Positions 1-5,246 of a stretch of DNA of 7,100 nucleotides are shown piece by piece. Source of the stretch: Treponema sp. Its GTDB lineage: Bacteria; Spirochaetota; Spirochaetia; Treponematales; Breznakiellaceae. Positions within the stretch are counted from its first letter, which is position 1. Each line of letters opens with the position of its first letter. The stretch lies in contig JAISPY010000277.1 of assembly GCA_031274565.1 (NCBI GenBank), positions 1 to 7,100 on the forward strand. The letters run 5' to 3'. Made by a program: the position numbers and the translations under genes. The notes under the pieces were generated by a model. That model was not told where the DNA came from. It did not search any database and worked only from the letters and a program-made list of their open reading frames with translations.

Positions 1-8
1 CGCATAAT

Positions 9-30
9 CCGTAGCCCCTTTTTGCTGCGG
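9..30 (-). promoter_or_regulatory. Stem-loop with Shine-Dalgarno-like loop after nifK
   Basis: After the nifK stop the minus strand has arms CCGCAGC (30-24) and GCTACGG (15-9), pairing at six of seven positions around AAAAAGGG. The loop and next base make AAAAAGGGG, a good ribosome site, nine bases before an ATG at 5-3. A further nif gene (nifE by usual order) could start there, but only two bases of its second codon are in the window. The stem would hold the ribosome site in an exposed loop. Confidence 0.3.
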
Positions 31-42
31 TATACAGCTCCA

Positions 43-1419
43 TTACAGTACCAGCTCAAACCGCTCTTCCGGCGCGTCCCGGTCCTGGCGGTCCATGAAC
101 AGGTCCAGGATTTTCACCAAGAGGTGCAGCCCGCCCCGGTACCCGGTGATGGGAAAGTAGGAATGTCCCACCCGGTCGTAGATGGGGAAGCCCGTGCGGA
201 GGAAGGGGATGTCCATATCCCGGGCAAGGTACTTGCAGTAGGTGTTCCCCAGGATGAGGTCGGGCTTGCGGTTCTGCAGGACTTGGTGAAAGTAGAAGAG
301 GTCTGCCTGGGGGCCTTCCTTGACCATCGTAGCAGGGCCGGCGATCTCCTGGATCCGCTTGGTGAACTTGCTTCCTGCGGGAGTACCGGTGAGGACATGG
401 AGGATCTCCATCCCCGCATCCTTGCAGAACTGGGTAAGGCCGATGAGGATGTCCGGATCCCCGGTGAGGGACACTTTCTTTCCATAGATATACTGGTTTT
501 TGTCGCAGAGTACATCCACGAGCTGCCCCCGTTCGGTGATGAGGCTGTCCGGTACGGTCACCCCTGCGGTTCTTCGCAGGGTATCCACAAATGCGTCGGT
601 GGCGCTGATGCCGATGGGGAGTTCCAGTACATCGGTTTTGACCTTGCATTTGGCATCCAAGCGCTGGGCCGCGGCTAGGGCCCCGGTCCGGCCCAAGGCC
701 AGGGCGTAGCGGGAGTCCCCGGACTCGGCGATCCGTTCTTTCCCGGTCCCGCCACGGGGGTACATGTGGAATGTGCCGTCCATGGGACCATTCACCACAC
801 CGCTCGTATCCGGGTACATGATGTACTGCACCCCCATTGCTTCGGCGATGCGTTTGATTTCCGCCATATCGCTGGGTTCGATAAACGACGGCAACAGGGT
901 GATGGCGTTGTTCCGTTTACCCGTGTGCACCGCGAACTGCTGCACCAAGGCGGTGAGCATATTGGCGTAGCCCGTTACATGGGAACCCTTAAAGCTGGGG
1001 GTACTGGCGTACATCACGGTCTTCCCGGGAGGAATTTTACGGTCCGCCATTGCCCGGTGAATGATCTGGGCAAGATCATCCCCGATGGTCTCGGAAAGAC
1101 AGGTGGTATTCACCGCGATAATATCCGGGTTATAGAGGGTGAAAATGTTGGTGATCGATTCCAGCAGGTTCGCCTGGCCCCCGAATACCGAGGCCCCTTC
1201 GGTAAACGAGGAGGTGCTGGCCATGATAGGCTCTGCATAGTGCCGGGTGAGGGCGCTTCGGTGATAGGCGCAACAGCCTTGGGAACCGTGGCTATGGGGG
1301 AGACAGCGGTGAATCCCCAGGGCCGCATACATGGCCCCCACAGGCTGGCAGGTCTTGGCGGGGTTGATAGTCAGGGCCGACCGCTCAATCACGGTGTTCG
1401 GTGTATGTCTTAATAGCAT
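43..1419 (-). CDS. nifK: Nitrogenase molybdenum-iron protein beta chain NifK
   Basis: NifK is the beta subunit of dinitrogenase (NifD2K2). It shares the [8Fe-7S] P-cluster with NifD and passes electrons from NifH towards FeMo-cofactor. The 458-residue frame shows all P-cluster ligands: C24 (NPAKTCQP), C49 (GSQGCCAY) and C107 (TTCLSETIGDD). Their spacings of 25 and 58 equal those of Azotobacter vinelandii beta C70, C95 and C153. S142 (TPSF) matches beta S188. The protein lacks the roughly 45-residue N-terminal extension of the Azotobacter type, as is usual for clostridial and cluster III NifK. The start is supported by AAAGGAG five to six bases upstream. It lies 73 bases after nifD and ends in TAA. 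Assignment is very secure; VnfK or AnfK is unlikely because no delta-subunit gene (vnfG/anfG) lies between the two large subunits. Confidence 0.97.
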   Translation of the reverse strand: MLLRHTPNTVIERSALTINPAKTCQPVGAMYAALGIHRCLPHSHGSQGCCAYHRSALTRHYAEPIMASTSSFTEGASVFGGQANLLESITNIFTLYNPDIIAVNTTCLSETIGDDLAQIIHRAMADRKIPPGKTVMYASTPSFKGSHVTGYANMLTALVQQFAVHTGKRNNAITLLPSFIEPSDMAEIKRIAEAMGVQYIMYPDTSGVVNGPMDGTFHMYPRGGTGKERIAESGDSRYALALGRTGALAAAQRLDAKCKVKTDVLELPIGISATDAFVDTLRRTAGVTVPDSLITERGQLVDVLCDKNQYIYGKKVSLTGDPDILIGLTQFCKDAGMEILHVLTGTPAGSKFTKRIQEIAGPATMVKEGPQADLFYFHQVLQNRKPDLILGNTYCKYLARDMDIPFLRTGFPIYDRVGHSYFPITGYRGGLHLLVKILDLFMDRQDRDAPEERFELVL

Positions 1420-1492
1420 GATAACTCCTTTGGGTAGTGCTTAGTGTGGTGATCCATAAGCTATGCTCACCCTGCGCACGAGTATCCCCTGC
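1420..1492 (-). promoter_or_regulatory. nifD-nifK gap with hairpin (1448-1471)
   Basis: On the minus strand GGTGA and TCACC pair, and inside them CATA and TATG pair around a GCT loop, with a one-against-two-base internal bulge. The hairpin lies 21 bases after the nifD stop and has no T-run, so it is not a simple terminator. It could be an mRNA processing or stability element between the two subunits. The gap also holds the nifK ribosome site AAAGGAG. Confidence 0.35.
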
Positions 1493-3124
1493 TTATTCCA
1501 TGTCCCCGTAGGTTGCGGAAAGCTCAGGGCTTTTGTCCCAAGGGGCCTTGGTGAATTTGAAGGCGTTGCAGTTAAGCAGCCGGTCAATCTCCTGGTAAAA
1601 ATTGATGGCCCCCTGGTAGCCTGCAAAAGGCCCCATGTAGTCGTAGCTGTGGAGCTGCTTCATGGGGATCCCCCGCTTCTGGACCACGTACTTTTCCTTG
1701 ATCCCCGCGCACACTAAGTCGGGATGATACCGATCGAGGAGTTCCTCCAGTTCAAAGTGATTGCAGTCATCAATGACCAGGGACGCTGGGGCCATTTCCC
1801 GCATCATCCCCTGGTAATCGCTGAAGGTGAACCCCGCCGCTTCCCGCCGGGCCTTTTCCTCTGGACTTAACCGGGGGCGGTAGCGCGTTTCGTCGGGCTG
1901 TACGGTGAGTTCCTCGATGTTCCGAGAATCCGCATCCACCACAATGGAAGGCAGCACCTCCCGGCCCTCGTAGTCGTCCCGGTGGGCAAACTCGTAGCCT
2001 GCGCTGACCGTGGTGATACCGATTTCGGTGAGCAGGTCCTGGTAGTGGTGGGCCCGGGAGCCGCCCACAAAGAGGGCTGCGGTCTTCCCCGCACACCGGG
2101 ATTTCACGTCCAGGCGCACCTTTTCTACTTCCTCCATTTCCCGGGCAATCACTGCTTCGGTACACCGGAGGAGGGCATCGTTTTGGAAAAAACAGGCGAT
2201 CTTCCGTAGGGACTTGGAGGTGGATTCCGCGCCCACGAAGTTGACCTTGAACCAGGGGATCCCGTATTTGGTTTCCATCATCCCCGCCAGGTAGTTGATG
2301 GACCGGTGGCACATCACCACATTGAGGTCCGCCGTATGGGCGGTGATGAATTCCTGGTAGGTGGAGTTGCCGCTGAAGGTTGAGTGGAGGGTAAGGCCGC
2401 AGGCTGTTACAAGCCGCTCGATCTCAAAGGCATCCCCGCCGATGTTGTATTCCCCCAGGATGTTGAACCGGAACTCCCCTGTTTTGGGGGTATCCTCCAG
2501 GCCTACCACATCGGTAAAGACCTTATTGTTCGCCACATGGTGGCCTGCGGACTGGCTCACCCCTTTGTAGCCCTCGCAGGAAAACCCGAATATGTTAATG
2601 TCCGGGTACTTTTCTTCCATGGCCCGGGCCACTGCGTGGACATCGTCCCCGATAAGTCCCACCGGGCAGGTGGCAAAGATCCCAATGGCCCGGGGGTGAA
2701 AGAGGGCCACCGCCTCGTCAATGGCGGCCCGCAGTTTCTTCTCCCCGCCGAAGATAATCTCGTCTTCCTGCAGGTCCGTGGACATGGCGTAGGGCATGTA
2801 GTTGGGCGCCTCCGCTGTAGCGGGCCGGGTTTGGTTCCGCCGGGTGAGCCAACTGTAAAACGCGCAGCCGATAGGTCCGTGGGTTATCTGGAGGATGTCC
2901 CGGGTGGGTCCCAAGACCACCCCTTTGCACCCCGCATAGGCACAGCCCCGCATGGTGATGATCCCTGGCACGGTCCGGGTATTGGCCAGGATCTCCGGGG
3001 CCTTATCGTTTTCGAGTTGGTTGACCACGATCTGCTTCGCCCGCTTCTTAGCAACCTTGGGCGGATAGGCCTGCAGCACCGCGGCCTTGAATTCGCTATT
3101 TGTCTCCACTAGTTCCTCTGCCAT
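1493..3124 (-). CDS. nifD: Nitrogenase molybdenum-iron protein alpha chain NifD
   Basis: NifD is the catalytic alpha subunit of dinitrogenase and holds FeMo-cofactor, where N2 is reduced. In the 543-residue frame the P-cluster ligands are C61, C87 and C153 (A. vinelandii C62, C88, C154). The cofactor ligands are C272 (VMCHRSINY, equal to C275) and H492 (LHSYDYMGP, equal to H442). Substrate-channel residues V69, R95, Q191 and H195 (GVSQSAGHH) are present. The distance from C272 to H492 is 220 residues against 167 in A. vinelandii, so there is an insertion of about 53 residues, roughly at 385-447; this is the known hallmark of clostridial and cluster III NifD. The start has GAGGAG five to six bases upstream. 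It lies 38 bases after nifI2. The TAA stop is followed by a hairpin-containing gap and then nifK. AnfD/VnfD are less likely given no G subunit. Confidence 0.98.
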   Translation of the reverse strand: MAEELVETNSEFKAAVLQAYPPKVAKKRAKQIVVNQLENDKAPEILANTRTVPGIITMRGCAYAGCKGVVLGPTRDILQITHGPIGCAFYSWLTRRNQTRPATAEAPNYMPYAMSTDLQEDEIIFGGEKKLRAAIDEAVALFHPRAIGIFATCPVGLIGDDVHAVARAMEEKYPDINIFGFSCEGYKGVSQSAGHHVANNKVFTDVVGLEDTPKTGEFRFNILGEYNIGGDAFEIERLVTACGLTLHSTFSGNSTYQEFITAHTADLNVVMCHRSINYLAGMMETKYGIPWFKVNFVGAESTSKSLRKIACFFQNDALLRCTEAVIAREMEEVEKVRLDVKSRCAGKTAALFVGGSRAHHYQDLLTEIGITTVSAGYEFAHRDDYEGREVLPSIVVDADSRNIEELTVQPDETRYRPRLSPEEKARREAAGFTFSDYQGMMREMAPASLVIDDCNHFELEELLDRYHPDLVCAGIKEKYVVQKRGIPMKQLHSYDYMGPFAGYQGAINFYQEIDRLLNCNAFKFTKAPWDKSPELSATYGDME

Positions 3125-3156
3125 GCTTACTCCTCAACGTTTCCTGCTCTATAGTT

Positions 3157-3169
3157 CATGGTTCATTGA
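3157..3169. repeat. 13-base direct repeat, copy 1 (3' end of nifI2)
   Basis: CATGGTTCATTGA here spans the nifI2 stop codon and recurs exactly at 6857-6869, 24 bases after the nifA stop. Both copies are at gene ends. One shared 13-mer in a window of this length can arise by chance. Confidence 0.3.
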
Positions 3170-3543
3170 TCTAAGACCGCGTCTCCGGATTCACCGGTGC
3201 GGATCCGCCATGATTCTGAGAGGGGTATCACAAAGATCTTGCCGTCTCCGCTTCTGCCGGTCTTGTTGACGCCGATCACCGTGTTGACCACGGTCTTGAC
3301 CAGTTTGTCCGGGACGATCATGTGGATCATGCGCTTGGGGATAAGCCTGCCCACAACGCCCAGTTCCTGGATCATGGTTTCATACGTCGCTTCCGCGCCT
3401 CCCAGGTACCGGGGGAGTTCCACCGTACCCTTGCCCCGGCCCAGACATTCTTTGGCATACATAGAACTCACCCCTGCGTCCGCCAAGGCCCGCTTGGTTT
3501 TGTTCATCATGTTCATCCTGATGATGGCGATTACTTCTTTCAC
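3163..3543 (-). CDS. nifI2: NifI2, PII-like nitrogenase regulator
   Basis: NifI2 is a PII-family protein (formerly NifHD2/GlnB-like). In Methanococcus maripaludis it forms a hetero-oligomer with NifI1 that binds dinitrogenase and blocks NifH docking; 2-oxoglutarate and ATP relieve the block. The 126-residue product begins MKEVIAIIRMN, has the GRGKG strand before the T-loop (about residues 35-40), a divergent T-loop (about 40-68) and the PII C-terminal signature GDGKIFVIPL. Length fits the family (about 120-128). The start is GTG, and GTGA overlaps the nifI1 stop by four bases, suggesting translational coupling; GGAGAGG lies about eight bases upstream. The order H-I1-I2-D-K is the conserved one. 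The typical uridylylated tyrosine site of GlnB is not evident, which agrees with direct metabolite control. The last codons and stop fall in a 13-base sequence repeated after nifA. Confidence 0.94.
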   Translation of the reverse strand: MKEVIAIIRMNMMNKTKRALADAGVSSMYAKECLGRGKGTVELPRYLGGAEATYETMIQELGVVGRLIPKRMIHMIVPDKLVKTVVNTVIGVNKTGRSGDGKIFVIPLSESWRIRTGESGDAVLDQ

Positions 3544-3878
3544 GGCGCGGCCTCTCCGTTTTCCTTGACCCCCGAGCTTACGGTGTACACTTCTTCCACC
3601 GCAGACACGAAGATCTTCCCGTCCCCATAGGATCCCTTGCCGGTCCGGGCCACTTCCATGATTCTTTTTATGACAAAATCCTTGTCGCCGTCTTTGATCA
3701 CCATGAGCAGCAGCTCCTTGGGGATCTCATCGTAGGTTACGTCCCCGATTTTGATGCCCCGCTGTTTCCCCCGGCCCGAAACGTTCATCCGGGTTACCGA
3801 GGGAAACCCATCTGCCATCAATGCCGCCATCACCGCGTCGGCTTTTTCCGGCCGCACTATCGCGCGTATCATTACCAT
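3540..3878 (-). CDS. nifI1: NifI1, PII-like nitrogenase regulator
   Basis: NifI1 is the first of the paired PII-like proteins that switch nitrogenase activity off after translation when fixed nitrogen is present. The 112-residue product starts MVMIRAIVRPEKAD, the family's typical opening. It has GRGKQRGIKIG around residues 34-45, a short T-loop (DVTYDEIPKELL) and the PII signature GSYGDGKIFV near residues 87-96. It is slightly longer than usual (about 105) because of a polar tail after EEVYTV. The ATG at 3878 is preferred over the in-frame ATG two codons later because AAGGGAG sits six bases before the first. It lies 36 bases after nifH and overlaps nifI2 by four bases. Both NifI proteins should be made with the enzyme they regulate because all sit on one transcript. 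Confidence 0.94.
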   Translation of the reverse strand: MVMIRAIVRPEKADAVMAALMADGFPSVTRMNVSGRGKQRGIKIGDVTYDEIPKELLLMVIKDGDKDFVIKRIMEVARTGKGSYGDGKIFVSAVEEVYTVSSGVKENGEAAP

Positions 3879-3914
3879 ACTGTGCTCCCTTAGTATGCTG
3901 ATTCTGTGGAGTTT

Positions 3915-4739
3915 TTAATCTGCAATGCCAAACTTCATTAAGAGGTTTTCCAGATCGGAAATCTCCAAGGGCTTAGGGATCACGAACATGCGGTTCTTTG
4001 CAATGGCTGCGGCCAGCTTTCGGTATTCATCCGCCTGGGGAACCCCGGGATCAAAGTCGATCACCGTCTTCTTGTTGATCTCCGCCCGCTGAACCACGTT
4101 GTCCCGGGGCACAAAGTGGATCATCTGGGTTCCCAGCTTTTCCGCGAGGGCCTGGATAAGCTCGTCTTCCCGGTCAACTTTGCGGCTGTTGCAGATAAGC
4201 CCCCCCAGACGCACTGCCCCGGCTTCCGCGAACTTCATGATCCCCTTGCAGATGTTGTTGGCCGCGTACATAGCCATCATTTCACCGGAACAGACGATGT
4301 AGATTTCCTCGGCCTTGCCATCCCGGATGGGCATGGCAAAACCGCCGCAGACCACATCCCCGAGGACGTCGTAAAAGGTGTAGTCCAGTTGGTATTGTTC
4401 GCCAAAAGCCCCGAGCTGTTCCAAAAGATTTATGGAAGTGATGATTCCCCGGCCCGCACAGCCCACCCCCGGCTCAGGTCCCCCGGATTCCACGCAGCGG
4501 GTTCCCTTGAAACCAATCTTAACCACATCATCCAAGTCCAGGTCTTCCCCTTCGGCCCGCAAGGTATCCAGTACGGTCTTTTGGGCAAGGCCATTTAAAA
4601 GCAGTCGGGTGGAATCTGCCTTGGGGTCGCAGCCGACTACCATCATGTTTTTTCCCATTTCAGCCAGGGCAGCCACGGTATTTTGGGTCGTGGTTGACTT
4701 CCCGATGCCGCCCTTACCGTAAATTGCGATTTTTCTCAT
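3915..4739 (-). CDS. nifH: Nitrogenase iron protein NifH (dinitrogenase reductase)
   Basis: NifH is the homodimeric ATP-dependent reductase that delivers electrons to NifDK; it also serves in FeMo-cofactor assembly. The 274-residue product has the P-loop GKGGIGKS at 8-15, switch I around DPKADST (38-44), the [4Fe-4S] ligands C94 (GVGCAGRG) and C131 (DVVCGGFAMP), and switch II DVLGD at 124-128. R97 is in the position that is ADP-ribosylated by DraT in some bacteria, but no draT/draG is in this window. The two ligands are 37 residues apart against 35 in A. vinelandii, fitting the cluster II/III type. It is the first gene of the operon, led by a sigma-54 promoter about 40 bases upstream. The ribosome site GGAG is rather far (about ten bases) from ATG. 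The absence of an AnfG-type gene favours the molybdenum system. Confidence 0.98.
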   Translation of the reverse strand: MRKIAIYGKGGIGKSTTTQNTVAALAEMGKNMMVVGCDPKADSTRLLLNGLAQKTVLDTLRAEGEDLDLDDVVKIGFKGTRCVESGGPEPGVGCAGRGIITSINLLEQLGAFGEQYQLDYTFYDVLGDVVCGGFAMPIRDGKAEEIYIVCSGEMMAMYAANNICKGIMKFAEAGAVRLGGLICNSRKVDREDELIQALAEKLGTQMIHFVPRDNVVQRAEINKKTVIDFDPGVPQADEYRKLAAAIAKNRMFVIPKPLEISDLENLLMKFGIAD

Positions 4740-4764
4740 CTGTGATGTACTCCGAAAATCAGAT

Positions 4765-4777
4765 GCCGTAAAACGGC
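4765..4777 (-). promoter_or_regulatory. Hairpin at the predicted 5' end of the nifH mRNA
   Basis: The bases GCCGT-TTT-ACGGC (minus strand) form a perfect five-pair stem with a three-base loop. It begins about three bases from the predicted sigma-54 start near 4780 and ends 25 bases before the nifH ATG. A stem this close to the 5' end can protect an mRNA from 5'-dependent decay; whether it does so here is inference. Confidence 0.5.
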
Positions 4778-4790
4778 TTGCTAGATACTA

Positions 4791-4806
4791 AGCAAATACC
4801 GTGCCA
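4791..4806 (-). promoter_or_regulatory. Sigma-54 (RpoN) -24/-12 promoter of nifH
   Basis: Read on the minus strand the site is TGGCACGGTATTTGCT, which fits the sigma-54 consensus TGGCACG-N4-TTGCW at every fixed base. With C at 4792 as -12, transcription should start near 4780, giving an untranslated leader of about 40 bases before nifH. It faces the nifH operon, and the activator gene nifA is divergent to it, so NifA is the natural partner. The match is seen directly; use of the promoter is inference. Confidence 0.95.
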
Positions 4807-4823
4807 ATATGAGGTTCGGGCAT

Positions 4824-4917
4824 TTTTCCCGCCTGAAAACCGCAGGATGTTTTCCCTAAGCCCTGGGGTATTTTCCCTGCCTCCCGCCTTGGAAGACGGG
4901 AGTTATGCTTTATTCCC
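4824..4917. repeat. TTTTCCC repeats upstream of the nifH promoter
   Basis: TTTTCCC occurs exactly at 4824-4830, 4850-4856 and 4871-4877, with a one-mismatch copy TATTCCC at 4911-4917. On the nifH sense strand they read GGGAAAA. Start-to-start distances are 26, 21 and 40 bases. They fall about 45 to 137 bases upstream of the predicted nifH start, where an enhancer-binding protein usually sits. They could be activator sites or simple composition bias of a pyrimidine-rich stretch. Confidence 0.4.
4881..4902. repeat. Inverted repeat, GC-rich dyad
   Basis: CTCCCG (4881-4886) and CGGGAG (4897-4902) are perfect inverted arms around ten bases. It is not followed by a proper T-run on either strand and no gene ends nearby, so a terminator is unlikely. 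It lies between the third and fourth TTTTCCC repeats, in the likely enhancer zone of nifH, and may be a protein-binding dyad. Confidence 0.35.
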
Positions 4918-5103
4918 TGGAGGTACTATCCTACCACTGGCGGGGGAATTTTTTATTAAAAAAGTATCAGTGCCAAGGCTGGTACCTGCAGCAACTACAT
5001 CAGGATGAAACAAGCCAAATCTCGAAATTGCCCTAATCTGCGGATCGGTTCGATCTGTTTTATCCGTACAATCCTTTTGACCAATCCCTCATGAGCCGCG
5101 ATA

Positions 5104-5121
5104 TGTTAGTAAAAACTTACA
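5104..5121. repeat. Imperfect palindrome TGTTAGT-N4-ACTTACA
   Basis: The arms TGTTAGT (5104-5110) and ACTTACA (5115-5121) pair at six of seven positions around AAAA. It has the TGT...ACA ends of a NifA site but with 12 rather than 10 bases between. It overlaps the weak -10-like TATGTT before nifA. It may be an operator for nifA or a variant activator site; nothing in the sequence decides. Confidence 0.35.
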
Positions 5122-5211
5122 AAAATAACAATCCTGATCGTTAAAGCTACAAAAAAGTAGGAAAAAATATATGAAAAAACCGCTTTTCCTCTTGATTGTT
5201 CAGAAAAAAAA
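5111..5211. promoter_or_regulatory. Helically phased A-tracts (predicted DNA bend) before nifA
   Basis: Six A-tracts of five to eight bases have centres near 5113, 5123, 5153.5, 5164.5, 5176.5 and 5207.5. The steps of 10, 30.5, 11, 12 and 31 bases equal 1, 3, 1, 1 and 3 turns of the helix, 94.5 bases over nine turns, or 10.5 per turn. A-tracts on one strand in such phase are known to curve DNA. The tract at 5151-5156 is also flanked by a perfect inverted repeat, CTAC and GTAG (5147-5160). Confidence 0.55.
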
Positions 5212-5246
5212 CCATACTGTACCGGGAGAAAAGGAAAGTAACACCT

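Larger units (their letters stand above)
4740..5246. other. Divergent nifH-nifA intergenic control region
   Basis: These 507 bases separate the two divergent genes and show no credible coding frame. From the nifH side they hold the hairpin and the sigma-54 promoter, then a pyrimidine-rich stretch with repeated TTTTCCC (4824-4917), a GC-rich dyad (4881-4902), a small dyad GGTA-N6-TACC (4922-4935), and an AT-rich part (5100-5220) with phased A-tracts leading into nifA. No canonical NifA site TGT-N10-ACA is present; the closest are TGT-N9-ACA at 5056-5070 and TGT-N12-ACA at 5104-5121. I found no sigma-54 promoter pointing at nifA. A weak sigma-70-like pair, TTGACC (5077-5082) and TATGTT (5102-5107) with a 19-base spacer, is the best candidate for nifA. 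Confidence 0.85.

Noticed and set aside
22..678. Long plus-strand open frames opposite nifK, nifD and nifH
   Set aside because: They are antisense shadows of high-GC genes whose minus-strand products carry complete catalytic motifs.
43..3124. Vanadium or iron-only nitrogenase (vnf/anf)
   Set aside because: There is no delta-subunit gene between the two large subunits, and the nifI1-nifI2 arrangement and NifD insertion fit the molybdenum cluster III type.
4956..4975. Second minus-strand -24-like TGGCAC upstream of nifH
   Set aside because: The GC of the -12 element is absent at the needed distance (only a T-run follows), so it cannot be a full sigma-54 promoter.
5196..5246. TTG-initiated upstream start of nifA adding 17 residues
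   Set aside because: The extra part is translated A-tract DNA, TTG is a rare start with no ribosome site before it, and the ATG at 5247 has AAGGAA at a workable distance.
4740..5246. Excess of GTAC words (4747, 4923, 4982, 5066, 5219), reminiscent of VnfA sites
   Set aside because: VnfA sites are described as GTAC-N6-GTAC, and no pair here has that spacing; five copies in about 500 bases is only mildly above chance.
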